Part shown: one piece after another, positions 22,705 to 32,683 of the stretch
Numbering within the stretch: position 1 is the stretch's first letter
How the letters are laid out: every line of letters begins with the position of its first letter
Source: Millionella massiliensis
Lineage (GTDB): Bacteria > Bacteroidota > Bacteroidia > Bacteroidales > Rikenellaceae
Assembly (NCBI RefSeq): GCF_900104655.1
Contig: NZ_FNWD01000002.1
Span: forward strand, 434,001 to 498,000
Direction of reading: 5' to 3'
Length of the DNA stretch: 64,000 nt
Program-made: the position numbers and the translations under genes
Notes under the pieces: model-generated
What the model saw: only the letters and a program-made list of their open reading frames with translations
What the model was told of the DNA's origin: nothing
Database searches by the model: none

Positions 22705-25700
22705 AACAGCATAACACCATTGCACAATCCAATCACTTCATCGTACTCGACAACTACACCAAGTACGCCGAAAAATACAATACCCCAACCACATACCAAT
22801 CCGAAGCACTACTCGAAAAAGAACTCCTGATTGACCTCCAACAACTGGGATATGAATACCTCCCAAACCTAAATACTCCGGAACATCTTCTGAACAATGC
22901 CAGAACCCAAATTCAGACCCTGAACCAGGTCCAATTCTCCGACCCCGAATGGAACCGATTCGTCATTGAATATCTCGACGAACCCGGAGAATCAATCGTC
23001 GAGAAAACCCGTAAAATTCAAGATAACCACATCCATGACTTCGTCTTTGACGACGGACACATCCAAAACATATATCTCGCAGACAAACAAAACATCGCCC
23101 GAAACAAAATCCAGGTGATCTCCCAGTTCGAACAACATGGAATACAAGCCAACCGATACGACGTGACCATTTTGGTCAACGGTCTGCCCCTGGTCCAGAT
23201 CGAACTGAAAAAACGAGGAACACCCATTCAAGAGGCATTCAACCAAATACACCGATACTCCAAAGAGAGCCTGAACGCAGATAACTCCCTGTTCAAATAC
23301 CTCCAACTCTTTGTCATCTCCAACGGTACCGATACCCGATACTTTGCAAACACCGTCCAGCGAGACAAAAACAGCTTCGACTTTACCATGAACTGGGCGA
23401 AAGCCGACAACTCGCTGATCAAGGATCTCAAGGATTTCACGGCAACTTTTTTCCAGAAAAACACGCTCCTGAATATCATTTTCACATATGCCGTCTTCGA
23501 TACCAACAACACCCTCCTTATTATGAGGCCGTACCAAATTGCGGCAGCCGAGCGGATGCTGTGGAAAATCCAAAGCGCACACGAAGCGAAAAAGTGGGCA
23601 ACCACTGAAGCTGGAGGATACATCTGGCATACGACCGGATCAGGCAAAACACTCACCAGTTTCAAAGCAGCACGATTAGCCATGAAGCTAGATTTCATTG
23701 ATAAAGTATTCTTCGTCGTGGACCGTAAAGACCTTGACTACCAAACAATGAAAGAATATCAGCGCTTTTCTCCTGACAGCGTCAACGGTTCTGATAGCAC
23801 TGCTGGATTGAAACGCAATATAGATAAAGACGACAATAAAATTATCGTCACCACCATCCAAAAGCTCAACAACCTGATGAAGAGCGAAGAGAACCTGCCC
23901 ATCTATCACAAACAGGTTGTTTTCATCTTCGACGAAGCTCATCGCTCGCAATTCGGCGAAGCACAAAAACTTCTACGAAAGAAATTCAAAAAATACTATC
24001 AATTCGGATTCACCGGAACACCCATATTTCCCGAAAACGCATACGGTTCGGAAACCACCGCTAGCGTCTTCGGGCGCGAGTTACATTCCTACGTGATTAC
24101 GGACGCCATCCGAGACGAAAAAGTACTGAAATTCAAAGTCGACTATAACGATGTACGCCCACGCTTCAAGTACATCGAAACCGAGCTCGACGAAAAAAAA
24201 TTAACCGCTGCCGAAAACAAACAAGCCCTATTGCATCCGGCCCGTATCACCGAAATCTCCCAATACATCCTCCGGAACTTCCGAATCAAAACCCATCGTA
24301 ATCAAAGTGGGAATAGAGGCTTTAACGCCATGTTTGCCGTCAGCAGCGTCGATGCCGCCAAATGCTACTACGAGGAGTTGAACCGACTCCAGAAAGAGGC
24401 TGAGAAACCCTTGAAGATTGCGACCATCTTCTCCTATGCCGCCAACGAAGAACAGACCGCCATCGGAGAAATTCTGGACGAAAACTTTGAGCCATCGGCC
24501 ATGAACCTCAGTGCCAAAGAATTCCTCGCCAAGGCCATTCAGGACTACAATACCCTCTTTGGAACTAGTTATGGCATCGACAGCAAAGAGTTCCAGAACT
24601 ACTATCGTGACCTAGCCAAACGTGTCAAAACCCAAGAGGTAGACCTGGTCATTGTAGTCGGGATGTTCCTTACCGGTTTTGATGCGCCCACCCTGAATAC
24701 CTTGTTCGTGGATAAGAACTTGCGTTATCACGGTCTGATACAGGCCTTCTCGCGCACCAATCGAATCTATGATGCCACCAAAACGTTCGGAAACATCGTT
24801 ACATTCCGTAACCTGGAGCAACCGACTATCGATGCCATCACCCTGTTTGGCAACAAAAACACGAAAAACGTCCTCCTCGAAAAGAGCTACAAAGAGTATC
24901 TGGAAGGGTTTAGGGACATTCTCTCGGGTGAAGTCCGGCGAGGTTATATCGAAATCGTAAAAGAGTTAGCCGAACGGTACCCCGACACAGACCATATCGC
25001 CACAGAAAAAGACAAAAAAGAGTTTGTCAAGCTCTTTGGTGAATATTTACGTGTGGAGAATATCCTGCAAAACTACGACGAGTTCACTGCACTGAAAGCT
25101 TTTCAGCGAATCGATAAACAGCACCCCGAGACTATAGAAGCATTCAAGAACGAATATTTTGTAACCGATGAGGATGTTGCCGAGATGCAGAATGTCGAGG
25201 TTCCGTCAGACCGCATTATTCAAGACTATCGGTCTGCATATAATGATATACGGGATTGGCTGAGGAGGGAGAAAAGTGGCGCTCAGACAGAAAAATATGC
25301 TATGGACTGGGATGATGTAGTTTTTGAGATCGACCTCCTCAAATCTCAAGAAATCAACTTGGACTATATCCTTGAGCTTATTTTCGACCACAATAAAAAG
25401 ACAATGGATAAATCGTCATTAATTGACGAAATCCGTCGAGTCATCCGAGCCAGCACTGGCAATCGCGCCAAAGAGAGTCTGATAGTGGATTTTATCCATG
25501 ACACGAATCTGGATTCTATACCTGACAAGGGTAGTATAATAGAGGCATTTTTTGTCTATGCACAAGGCAAACAGAAAAAAGAAGTTGCGGAACTCATTGC
25601 CAGCGAGAACCTGAATGAAAAAGAGGCTCGGCATTATCTAGCTGTCTCCTTGAAGCGTGAATTTGCCAGTGAGAACGGGACTGACTTTAATAGTATTCTA

Positions 25701-25808
25701 CCCAGAATGAGCCCATTGAATCCATTGTACCTATCAAAAAAACATCAAGTTTTTGAGCGAATTTCGGCTTTCATAGAAAAGTTTAAAGGCGTAGGAGGGG
25801 AGCTGTAG
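22701..25808 (+). CDS. hsdR: Type I restriction endonuclease/translocase subunit
   Basis: A 1035-residue HsdR. The N-terminal PD-(D/E)XK nuclease has RYDVTILVN with the Asp and [10 protein letters not shown] (E-x-K) about residues 152-173. The helicase domains follow: Walker [11 protein letters not shown] (about 312-321), DEAH as FDEAHRSQ (about 411-418), motif III GFTGTP, and motif [11 protein letters not shown]. The C-terminal helical domain (about 730-1020) binds the methylase complex. Length is normal. The ATG overlaps the stop of the shifted ATPase frame (ATGA), supporting the view that the full-length ATPase is the native upstream gene. Confidence 0.95.
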   Translation: MKQHNTIAQSNHFIVLDNYTKYAEKYNTPTTYQSEALLEKELLIDLQQLGYEYLPNLNTPEHLLNNARTQIQTLNQVQFSDPEWNRFVIEYLDEPGESIVEKTRKIQDNHIHDFVFDDGHIQNIYLADKQNIARNKIQVISQFEQHGIQANRYDVTILVNGLPLVQIELKKRGTPIQEAFNQIHRYSKESLNADNSLFKYLQLFVISNGTDTRYFANTVQRDKNSFDFTMNWAKADNSLIKDLKDFTATFFQKNTLLNIIFTYAVFDTNNTLLIMRPYQIAAAERMLWKIQSAHEAKKWATTEAGGYIWHTTGSGKTLTSFKAARLAMKLDFIDKVFFVVDRKDLDYQTMKEYQRFSPDSVNGSDSTAGLKRNIDKDDNKIIVTTIQKLNNLMKSEENLPIYHKQVVFIFDEAHRSQFGEAQKLLRKKFKKYYQFGFTGTPIFPENAYGSETTASVFGRELHSYVITDAIRDEKVLKFKVDYNDVRPRFKYIETELDEKKLTAAENKQALLHPARITEISQYILRNFRIKTHRNQSGNRGFNAMFAVSSVDAAKCYYEELNRLQKEAEKPLKIATIFSYAANEEQTAIGEILDENFEPSAMNLSAKEFLAKAIQDYNTLFGTSYGIDSKEFQNYYRDLAKRVKTQEVDLVIVVGMFLTGFDAPTLNTLFVDKNLRYHGLIQAFSRTNRIYDATKTFGNIVTFRNLEQPTIDAITLFGNKNTKNVLLEKSYKEYLEGFRDILSGEVRRGYIEIVKELAERYPDTDHIATEKDKKEFVKLFGEYLRVENILQNYDEFTALKAFQRIDKQHPETIEAFKNEYFVTDEDVAEMQNVEVPSDRIIQDYRSAYNDIRDWLRREKSGAQTEKYAMDWDDVVFEIDLLKSQEINLDYILELIFDHNKKTMDKSSLIDEIRRVIRASTGNRAKESLIVDFIHDTNLDSIPDKGSIIEAFFVYAQGKQKKEVAELIASENLNEKEARHYLAVSLKREFASENGTDFNSILPRMSPLNPLYLSKKHQVFERISAFIEKFKGVGGEL

Positions 25809-25925
25809 TTTAATATGTTTTCTTAATTAACACCTAATAGGGAAAGGACATGAAAGAAAGCATGTTTAGGGTAATTATTCAATTCTATCCGAAGATCACA
25901 GCCCAATTAACATACAATAGCTAAC

Positions 25926-27194
25926 CTACCTCTCGTCAAATTTACTCATAGCCTCGGCTTTGATACGGTCGGCCACGTCGATATATGGTTTCATCGCCTT
26001 ATAGTCGCTGTGGCCGGTCCACTTCATGACCACCTCGGCTGGGATCCCCATCGACAAGGCATTGCAGATAAACGTGCGACGACCGGCGTGCGTGGTCAGC
26101 AGTTCGTATTTCTTGTGGATCTCGTCATAACGTTTATTTCCACGATAGTAAGTAATAGTCACCTCACTGTCCAATCCGCACATCGCTCCCAACTCCCTCA
26201 AATACTCATTCATCCGTTGATTGGAGATCACAGGTAGCGCCCGGTCATTCGGGAAGGATGCACCCTGATACTTTTCCAGAATCGAACGAGAATACTTGTT
26301 CAGATCTATCCGCAACGAATCGCTCGTCTTCATCGTCGTTACCTCTATGTGGTCAGCATAAATATCCGATTTGCGCAGGTTCTCCACATCCGAATACCGC
26401 AACGAGGTAAAGCAACAAAAACAGAAGACATCCCTAACCCGCTGAAGGTACTTCTTGCTTTCCGGAATAGGGTAGTGGTAAACCGTCATCAGTTCATCCC
26501 AATCTAAAAAGATAACTTTTTTCTCGGCACTCTTCAACTTCGGAGCAAACAACGAATATGACGTGTTCGTGTTGTATCCTTTCTTCGTAGCCCATCGCAA
26601 GAACCATTTGAGAAAACCGAGTTGCTTTCCTATCGTTGAATTTCTCATTTGGCAGTTGTCCTTCAAATACCCAACCCACTCCGTCAGCTTGGATTCGGAC
26701 AACACTTCAAAGGTCAGCTCCCGGTCAAAATCCCACAAATGTGCTCGCAAAGCCGCAAACTTCTGAATGGTTGCCGAAGTCCAGTCATTCAGTTTACCCT
26801 GTTCCTTAGTAAACTCATCGAAATACTCAAATAGCGTACGTCGCACCACGACAGGAGCCAACCCCAGGGAGTCCCGGTTGGCAGCATTGAAGCTCTCCCG
26901 CAACTGATCGGGAGTAGGAATTTCCTCTTGTACTTCCCATGCTTTAAACACATCGTCCATCAAAGTCTCTAACCGCTGAATCTCTTTATTGATCTCCGAA
27001 GCAGTCTGTTTGCGCCTATTGGTCGTGTTCGCCTTGCAGCGTTGTGTTTCCGTATTCCATTTTTCAATATCCACACGATACCCCACAGAGAATGCCACAA
27101 TATGCCCGGCATACTTGATCCGATAACGCAGTTTAGCATCTGTTTTCCCGGGTTCTTTGTCGAGTAGGAATTGGCATTTACGTTTGATCTCCAT
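25926..27194 (-). CDS. Tyrosine recombinase / phage integrase
   Basis: A 422-residue site-specific integrase of the Bacteroidota type. It has an N-terminal arm-binding segment (residues 1-95), a SAM-like core-binding domain (about 115-220) and a catalytic domain. Active-site residues are Arg in TSLRYSD, His-x-x-Arg in THAGRRTF, His in GHSDYKAM and nucleophile Tyr in MKPYIDV. It inserts and excises the element. It reads leftward, convergent with hsdR, and its 5' end faces the candidate attR about 150 bases to the right, the usual placement. Confidence 0.95.
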   Translation of the reverse strand: MEIKRKCQFLLDKEPGKTDAKLRYRIKYAGHIVAFSVGYRVDIEKWNTETQRCKANTTNRRKQTASEINKEIQRLETLMDDVFKAWEVQEEIPTPDQLRESFNAANRDSLGLAPVVVRRTLFEYFDEFTKEQGKLNDWTSATIQKFAALRAHLWDFDRELTFEVLSESKLTEWVGYLKDNCQMRNSTIGKQLGFLKWFLRWATKKGYNTNTSYSLFAPKLKSAEKKVIFLDWDELMTVYHYPIPESKKYLQRVRDVFCFCCFTSLRYSDVENLRKSDIYADHIEVTTMKTSDSLRIDLNKYSRSILEKYQGASFPNDRALPVISNQRMNEYLRELGAMCGLDSEVTITYYRGNKRYDEIHKKYELLTTHAGRRTFICNALSMGIPAEVVMKWTGHSDYKAMKPYIDVADRIKAEAMSKFDER

Positions 27195-27344
27195 GTCAGA
27201 TAATTTTAGTCCCTGTTCTACAAAAGTAGGGACTAAAATCGGTATATTCTAATGAATTTTAAAGATTCGCACAAGGACGTGAAAAATGTAAATCACTCTG
27301 TTTTACAGAGTTTTGTATATTATGCTATGTTCTAAGATTCATAA

Positions 27345-27368
27345 CGTTCGAGAGCCCCTCTCTCCGCA
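27345..27368 (+). other. Candidate attR: tRNA-Ser 3'-end-like fragment
   Basis: GTTCGAGAGCCCCTCTCTCCGCA resembles the T-arm and acceptor end of a Bacteroidota serine tRNA (TTCGA ... CTCTCTCCGC). It is followed at once by a rho-independent terminator, as after a tRNA gene, yet no 5' part of a tRNA precedes it. This is what integration into a tRNA 3' end leaves on the integrase side. The intact tRNA would lie left of the window. The T-stem pairing is imperfect. Confidence 0.35.
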
Positions 27369-27382
27369 GAATTCAATCAATA

Positions 27383-27423
27383 AAGAGCCGTAAAACGAAT
27401 GTTTTTACGGTTCTTCTCTTTTA
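27383..27423 (+). terminator. Rho-independent terminator beyond the candidate attR
   Basis: AAGAGCCGTAAAA pairs with TTTTACGGTTCTT around a loop of about 7 bases, with one G-U pair, followed by CTCTTTTA. It would end transcription of a rightward tRNA gene that was split by integration. Confidence 0.7.
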
Positions 27424-27719
27424 CCCCCAAACAATCTCTTCCCCAATAACATTACGTCCACATATCGATGCACTAATTTTTTTAGATTTAACGCATTCCC
27501 TCTGTAACAAGGACGCAAGATACTCCTAAATCGATCACCAAAGAGAAACTGCTACCGCAAACTCTCAGTCTACTTTTTTTCAGAAGATAATCATTACCCT
27601 TGAAACATCATATTCGTAGTGCAATAAGCATCACATTAATGATACTAATAATAGATGTACCGCGATGTTGACGAAACCATTCGCACTCACTCCATCTTGC
27701 TGAAGTATCGTAAATAGAC

Positions 27720-27759
27720 GATCGGCATGGTGAAACGCAATGTTCTCACCATGCCGATC
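27720..27759. terminator. Hairpin downstream of the DUF1266 gene
   Basis: GATCGGCATGGTGA pairs with TCACCATGCCGATC around a 12-base loop. It lies 26 bases beyond the stop of the leftward DUF1266 gene and has an ATTTTA tract on the plus side. Probably a (bidirectional) terminator. Confidence 0.65.
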
Positions 27760-27784
27760 ATTTTACGGTCTACCATTATCAATC

Positions 27785-28582
27785 TTACAAGGGATACCGC
27801 ATCCATGGACTTTTCGTATCGGTTAGCAACGTGTCCGCCTTGCCCTTCATCACCGAATTGTAGGAGCGTTTTCCGCCCCACATCGAACGACCAAGAATGT
27901 AACTCATTGCCAGATCATTCCATGACGAAAAATGTTCACGTGCCAAACGATAGGCCTCTTCGATATAATGCCACGCTTCGTTTTCGGTCAAATAACCCAT
28001 TTCGAAGCAGGCACGGGCCAGAAAACAGCCCCGCCCGGCATCCCAGCCGACCACTCCATAACGCTGTATATCTGCCTTCGACGCAATCACACCGCAAGTG
28101 ATCAGCTCATCGTAGGTTTCCTGCAAATTGTGGAGTTGCGACGTCACCTTGTCGTAATCCTCCTGAGAGGTCATGTTTTGCTGGAAGACACGATCCTGGT
28201 GCTGAGGATCATCCAACAGAAAGGCCTCCCACACAAACGGGAAATAGTAGCGAAAACCTTTCCCTGCCAGATAATCAAGCTCCTCGACGGCATCGTCATG
28301 GTTTTCTATTCCCCACCAGTTACCCAGAATCTCCGGCAGCTCATCCCGAATACCCGTTTCGAGCGAATTCTGATAGGCACCCTGTTGAGCCGCATAGAGA
28401 GCTCCGACAGCCAGCATCTTACACTGCTCGGCATCGAGTGTTGAGTGGGGGTTGAGATAAACACTGCGATAGGCCCGACGGATTTTACGAGCCATCGCTA
28501 CGGCTCGTTTCGCTTTTTTGAAAATCCAGACGCCAGCGCCAACGACCGCAATCGTCAGCATGATATAAAATTCGTAACTCAT
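27785..28582 (-). CDS. DUF1266 domain membrane-anchored protein
   Basis: A 265-residue protein from the ATG at 28582 (MSYEFYIMLTIAVVG). An N-terminal transmembrane helix (residues about 5-22) is followed by a basic stretch and a cytoplasmic helical domain. The C-terminal part (about 180-250) has the DUF1266 pattern GWDAGRGCFLARACFEMGYL, then EEAYRLAREHFSSW, then YILGRSMWGG. E. coli YbeU/YbeR share the domain; the function is unknown. It is the first intact host gene beside the integrated element. Confidence 0.8.
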   Translation of the reverse strand: MSYEFYIMLTIAVVGAGVWIFKKAKRAVAMARKIRRAYRSVYLNPHSTLDAEQCKMLAVGALYAAQQGAYQNSLETGIRDELPEILGNWWGIENHDDAVEELDYLAGKGFRYYFPFVWEAFLLDDPQHQDRVFQQNMTSQEDYDKVTSQLHNLQETYDELITCGVIASKADIQRYGVVGWDAGRGCFLARACFEMGYLTENEAWHYIEEAYRLAREHFSSWNDLAMSYILGRSMWGGKRSYNSVMKGKADTLLTDTKSPWMRYPL

Positions 28583-28585
28583 CAA

Positions 28586-28897
28586 TTTCAGTTTTTAGTC
28601 AATTTGATTGTTAGCACAGACAGCTCTTCGTCGAACAAGTATCAAGCATCGCATGACCCCAAAGGAAGAGAGACCCGCGTATGGATTAAAACAAGGAGGC
28701 CGAAACAAGATTCCATAAAACAGTCCTCTTATCATATGGATCCGTCAATAGTAACCTCACCGACAGCATCCACAGCAAACAGATACACTATGAATACGAA
28801 GAACCTGATCCGCGATTCCCACAGTTTCTCCCTTTCAGGAGAATCGGCAAACCAATTCCGGCAGGCAAGCCGCGGGAACTTAGCTCTCAGACAGAAA
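28586..28897. other. 312-bp intergenic region without a gene
   Basis: I see no coding frame with sensible composition, no RNA gene and no strong hairpin. It separates two leftward genes and probably holds the promoter of the DUF1266 gene near its left end. Confidence 0.5.
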
Positions 28898-29380
28898 TTA
28901 ATGACCGAGGATAGCTCGGAACTCTTCGAACTCCTCCCAAGAGTCGAAATACTTGGTTTCGAAGATGACGAATTTATCGGGCAGCGACACCTTGCACTGG
29001 TGTTCTTCGGCGTCGTCCTTAATGTATTCGATATCCGAAATGAGGAACGAGTCGTACTCGACCTTTCCCTTGTTGACAGACGGATAAGTGACACGACCTC
29101 CGTCAATAGTGATCGTTCCGCCCTGTGCCGCAAGCGTACGCGCCTTACGCATGCTGAAGAAGGTGAACAGTAGCAGCAATGCGCCCCCCACCATCAGAAT
29201 TGTAGAGAATACGGCAGGCGAAAGAATACGCACCTGTCCGATCCGGATACCGAAGGGCCAAATGGCCGGCACAACGATCATGCCGATGCCGAAAGCCAGA
29301 TTCGACCATTGATTCGTAAACATGCTTCCCGGGGTGTAGTTGAAACTTTTGTGAAGCGTTTCAAAAGGTTTGTTTTCCAT
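28898..29380 (-). CDS. Two-helix membrane protein with PH-like C-terminal domain
   Basis: A 160-residue protein. Two transmembrane helices (about residues 26-43 and 54-76) are followed by a beta-rich cytosolic domain (TITIDGGRVTYPSVNKG ... EYDSFLISDIEYI ... KFVIFETKYFDSWEEFEEF), like the bacterial PH/YdbT-type domains that sense lipid or stress. Its promoter overlaps a perfect inverted repeat lying next to the TetR gene, so it may be under TetR control. No defined function. Confidence 0.68.
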   Translation of the reverse strand: MENKPFETLHKSFNYTPGSMFTNQWSNLAFGIGMIVVPAIWPFGIRIGQVRILSPAVFSTILMVGGALLLLFTFFSMRKARTLAAQGGTITIDGGRVTYPSVNKGKVEYDSFLISDIEYIKDDAEEHQCKVSLPDKFVIFETKYFDSWEEFEEFRAILGH

Positions 29381-29413
29381 AATTTATTACCGATTGGTCA
29401 TTTTTAGTTTCAA

Positions 29414-29464
29414 CAAAGGTATAATAAAAAAGCAAAAATATGACCCTCTGGTCATATTTTTGCT
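29414..29464 (-). promoter_or_regulatory. Promoter with 15-bp perfect inverted repeat; TetR terminator and possible operator
   Basis: On the minus strand TACCTTTG (29414-29421) is a good -7 box for the gene starting at 29380. Just upstream, AGCAAAAATATGACC (29431-29445) and its exact inverse (29450-29464) flank CTCT. Followed by a T-rich run on the minus strand, the hairpin can also terminate the tetR gene ending at 29487. Both roles fit the same sequence. Confidence 0.55.
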
Positions 29465-29486
29465 TTTACTATGAAAATTCGAGTTC

Positions 29487-30101
29487 CTAACGTTTGAGCA
29501 GACCGTATATATACCTGAAACGGCGACCGAGTTGCTCCGTGTCAAGCCCCGTGAAAAACGACATTTCGAACGAGAGTCCTACGAACACCTGCCTGAAAAG
29601 AGCAACCGCCTCATCCACATCCGTATCGGAACTGATCTCTCCACTCTCGACAGCTCGGCTGACCACCCGCCGCCAATGGTCATACTCCGTCGCAAAGAGC
29701 TGATCGATTTTTGTTTTGGAATCGGGATAGTAGGCCAGGACCTGTTGTATGAAATGGAAATAGCCCGCATTGGCCGAACGACCAGGCATGGTTTCGATAT
29801 CGAAATTTCCCAGTCTGACAATCTCGGCCATCGTTCGTTTCACCCCCTGCACATACTTTTCGAGATAATCGGCCAGCGTTCCGTCCGAGTCATCATACTT
29901 TTTCTGAGGATCCTGCGCCACGAACAGAAACCGGTCGGCCACAGCCACGAAAAGATCCTGTTTGGTGGGGTAGTAGTTGAAAATTCCAGTTTTGGTCAGA
30001 CCAACCTTTCGGGTAATCATCTGCAAACTGACCCGCTCGTAGTTCATCGACATGAACAACCGAAGCGCATTTTGCAGAATCTCTTCACGATTCGTTTTCA
30101 T
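29487..30101 (-). CDS. TetR family transcriptional regulator
   Basis: A 204-residue regulator starting at the ATG at 30101 (MKTNREEILQNALRLF). The N-terminal HTH reads YERVSLQMITRKVGLTKTGIFNYYPTKQDLF (about residues 20-52), the classic TetR helix-turn-helix ending in the FYYHF-like tract. The remainder is the helical ligand-binding domain. It lies 60 bases from the YczE-like gene upstream and next to the PH-like membrane gene downstream, both candidates for control. The ligand is not predictable. Confidence 0.88.
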   Translation of the reverse strand: MKTNREEILQNALRLFMSMNYERVSLQMITRKVGLTKTGIFNYYPTKQDLFVAVADRFLFVAQDPQKKYDDSDGTLADYLEKYVQGVKRTMAEIVRLGNFDIETMPGRSANAGYFHFIQQVLAYYPDSKTKIDQLFATEYDHWRRVVSRAVESGEISSDTDVDEAVALFRQVFVGLSFEMSFFTGLDTEQLGRRFRYIYGLLKR

Positions 30102-30162
30102 AACAATACCAACTTCATCAAAACAGAGATGGATAGAGTCAGACAACAGTCTGCACCTACTT

Positions 30163-30813
30163 TCACCGGCGCACCTGCAGCCAGTGGTTTACGTAGCGAT
30201 CGGCCAATCGTCCCGTGAAGCCGACGCTCTTGCCGATCAGGATAGCCGAAATCAGCGTACCGACTCCCACACCGACCACTTTATGGGCGATAACCAACCC
30301 CGAAAGAATCGTAAACGTCACCAGCAAAATATCGAACCGCACACGCAGATACGAGAAGGGACGGTTCAGCGTTCGACACAACGTATCGACTATTCCGTTA
30401 CCGGGGTCGAGCACCAGGTTGGCTTTGGTCATGCCATAGACACCGATTCCCGTCAGAATGTTCGACACGACGAGCAACACCAGCCCCAGTGCAAAAGGCG
30501 GATTTATTTCGGGTACGATCCAGTCGTACAGCCCAATGAAACAGCCGACCAGACAAGCCATCGGAATCTGCAACAACAGTTTCGGCGACAAAGATTTAAG
30601 AAGCAGTGCCTGGATGGTGATAAAAATAAAAAACAGAATGACATTCGCCGTTCCGAAAGAGATATGCAGGAATTTGGAGTACGAATAGGCTACCGAACTG
30701 ATGGCTGCCACTCCCAGCAGCGAACGTGTACTTAAAAGGATGCCCAAAGCCATGACGTTCATCCCGAGCAGATACAGAATTGTACGTCGATTACAGAAAT
30801 TACGCAAACTCAT
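30163..30813 (-). CDS. YczE/YyaS/YitT family membrane protein
   Basis: A 216-residue integral membrane protein with about five to six transmembrane helices (e.g. 13-33, 52-72, 80-96, 106-126, 160-176). The pattern LGMNVMALGILLSTRSLLGVAA...YSYS near the start and LDPGNGIVDTL in the middle are typical of the YczE/YitT-type proteins. The transported or sensed compound is unknown. It precedes tetR by 61 bases on the same strand, so the two are probably cotranscribed. Confidence 0.82.
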   Translation of the reverse strand: MSLRNFCNRRTILYLLGMNVMALGILLSTRSLLGVAAISSVAYSYSKFLHISFGTANVILFFIFITIQALLLKSLSPKLLLQIPMACLVGCFIGLYDWIVPEINPPFALGLVLLVVSNILTGIGVYGMTKANLVLDPGNGIVDTLCRTLNRPFSYLRVRFDILLVTFTILSGLVIAHKVVGVGVGTLISAILIGKSVGFTGRLADRYVNHWLQVRR

Positions 30814-31083
30814 AATGACCTTTCAGATAACGTTCATCGCACACGCGCTTCCGTTTCGCCCAGCGACCTTCCACTCCTTTCAGACATTCACTCCCGCACG
30901 TGCCGAAACACCCCGCACAATATCCACCATCCGCCCATGCCAGAACGTTCAGATTGCAAAATTAACCATTGGAATCGATAAACCGATACATTTTCCGGAT
31001 AATCAACGGTATTGTGTCGTCAATGCCACTTTCAACACCCGAAGAATACGATTATATACGATTGTTTCCGGGCCACAGGTACG

Positions 31084-31959
31084 TTATCGGACAGCCGCAT
31101 TAATCTGTAGGCGATATTCAGACGGAGTGCGGCGCATCACCTCCCGGAACTGACGATTGAAATGCGAGAGGTTATTATAGCCCGACTCGTAGGCGATTTG
31201 CGAAACGGTCAGATCGGAGTGAGCCAGCAGTTTGCAAGCATATTCGATCCGCATCTCACACAAGTAGCGGAATATGCTTTTATCGGTCCGCTGCCGGAAA
31301 GCCCGACATAACGCTGCCGGGTTCATCCCGGCCACATCCGCCAGTCGCCCCAGCTCGATTCGTTCACGAAAATGGCTGACCAGGAATGCACAGACACGTT
31401 CCGTCGGGCCACTCCCCATTTCGCCCCCTCTACCTTCAGCACCGAACTCCACTTCCGACAACACGCAGTAATCCGACGACTGTGCCAACATATCCAACAC
31501 CTCCAACAGCACCACCAGTTTTTTTACACCGGCACTGTGATCCAGAACATGCATCTGCTCGACGACACGACCTGCCAGCTCTTCGCTGCGAAAACGAAGT
31601 CCCTGGCGACTTTTATCCAGCAACCGCGCCACACGTGCATATTCAGGGATACTGCTCATCGCATCCGGAAAAATCGTCGGAGGGAATTGCAGTGCTTCAC
31701 CCGAACTCGGCACCCCAGCCGCAGCCGACAACACCGTATTACACAGATGCAGATGCGGAATATTACTGCCAATCAACATCAGGTCACCCGCCGTGTAATC
31801 CGCAGCCGCTTCGCCTACAAACACTTTCCCGCTTCCGGCCGTAATCGCCATCAGTTCGAATTCCGCGTGACGATGGCGCGGCAACACGAACCGCGGATAG
31901 ATCATGTGGCTGAACGACGATTCGACTCCATGCACGATTTTACGTTCCAATATAGCCAT
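31084..31959 (-). CDS. AraC family transcriptional regulator
   Basis: A 291-residue regulator from the ATG at 31959 (MAILERKIVHGVESSF). The N-terminal cupin (HRHAEFELMAITAGSGKVFVG, about residues 29-50) senses a small ligand. The C-terminal double HTH has IELGRLADVAGMNPAALCRAF and LTVSQIAYESGYNNLSHFNRQF (about 265-285), the AraC signature. A -7 box lies only about 4 bases upstream of the ATG, suggesting a nearly leaderless transcript. It is divergent from the nitroreductase gene across 101 bases containing an inverted repeat, so regulation of that gene is likely. Confidence 0.9.
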   Translation of the reverse strand: MAILERKIVHGVESSFSHMIYPRFVLPRHRHAEFELMAITAGSGKVFVGEAAADYTAGDLMLIGSNIPHLHLCNTVLSAAAGVPSSGEALQFPPTIFPDAMSSIPEYARVARLLDKSRQGLRFRSEELAGRVVEQMHVLDHSAGVKKLVVLLEVLDMLAQSSDYCVLSEVEFGAEGRGGEMGSGPTERVCAFLVSHFRERIELGRLADVAGMNPAALCRAFRQRTDKSIFRYLCEMRIEYACKLLAHSDLTVSQIAYESGYNNLSHFNRQFREVMRRTPSEYRLQINAAVR

Positions 31960-31962
31960 ACG

Positions 31963-32026
31963 CAAATATACGCAGCAATGATGCAAAAATAGCATCATAC
32001 AGAGAAAGATCACATGAGTAATTTTG
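31963..32026. promoter_or_regulatory. Divergent promoters between araC-type gene and nitroreductase
   Basis: Minus strand: TATATTTG at 31963-31970. Plus strand: TAATTTTG at 32019-32026, 34 bases before the nitroreductase ATG. The inverted repeat TGATGC-N7-GCATCA (31979-31997) lies between, a candidate site for the AraC protein. Confidence 0.5.
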
Positions 32027-32060
32027 TTACCTGAAAAAACAAACATCAAACTCAATCGCT

Positions 32061-32681
32061 ATGAAACATACCCTGATTTGCCTGATGGCCGTTGCCGGTA
32101 TGGCGACAGCCGGGCTGACGGCTCAGGCCGCGACTCCGCTTGAACCACAGACCCAGACCCTGCAACCGATCAAACTGAACACGCCGAACCTCAAACGCGG
32201 CGAATCGATCATGCAGGCCCTCTCGAAACGTCAATCGATCCGCACGTACGCCAACAAAGAGCTCAGCACGCAAGACCTTTCGGACCTGGTGTGGGCCGCC
32301 AACGGCATCAACCGGCCCGAGTCCGGCAAACGTACCGCCCCATCGGCCATGAACAAACAGGACGTAAAGGTTTACGTCTGCACCGCCAAGGGGAGCTACC
32401 TCTACAATCCGCAACAGCGCACGCTCGACCCGCTGACCGCCGGTGACGCACGGCCGACCCAGCAGGCACCGGTCGTACTGGTGCTCGTCACCGACACCAA
32501 CGAAAGTTGGGCACCGCTCGATGCTGGGATTGTGTCGCAAAACATTTCGCTCTTCTGCGCCGGCACCGGACTGGGTACCTATGCCCGCGGCACCATGGAT
32601 CGCAACAAGTTGAAAACGGCCCTGAAACTGACCGGCACACAAACCATCATGCTGTGCCACCCGGTAGGCTACGTCAAATAA
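32061..32681 (+). CDS. Exported nitroreductase-family protein
   Basis: A 206-residue protein with a Sec signal peptide ([23 protein letters not shown]). The mature part is a SagB/nitroreductase-type FMN domain: [13 protein letters not shown] (about residues 57-69) for phosphate binding, [13 protein letters not shown] (about 91-103), and [22 protein letters not shown]. Export of such proteins, often with a lipid or signal anchor, is common in Bacteroidota, but the substrate is unknown. The next gene, ribB, follows after two bases and makes a flavin precursor, a notable match with a flavin enzyme. Confidence 0.85.
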   Translation: MKHTLICLMAVAGMATAGLTAQAATPLEPQTQTLQPIKLNTPNLKRGESIMQALSKRQSIRTYANKELSTQDLSDLVWAANGINRPESGKRTAPSAMNKQDVKVYVCTAKGSYLYNPQQRTLDPLTAGDARPTQQAPVVLVLVTDTNESWAPLDAGIVSQNISLFCAGTGLGTYARGTMDRNKLKTALKLTGTQTIMLCHPVGYVK

Positions 32682-32683
32682 TC

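Larger units (their letters stand above)
27195..27784. other. 590-bp intergenic region at the element-chromosome junction
   Basis: No gene is visible. It holds the integrase promoter region, a candidate attR (27,345-27,368), a strong hairpin terminator (27,383-27,423) and a second hairpin (27,720-27,759). The left 150 bases are AT-rich and phage-like; the sequence after 27,370 is presumed chromosome. Confidence 0.6.

Noticed and set aside
25850-25924. 24-codon frame after hsdR with an AGGGAAAGGA leader
   Set aside because: Too short to support from sequence alone; no recognisable composition or partner.
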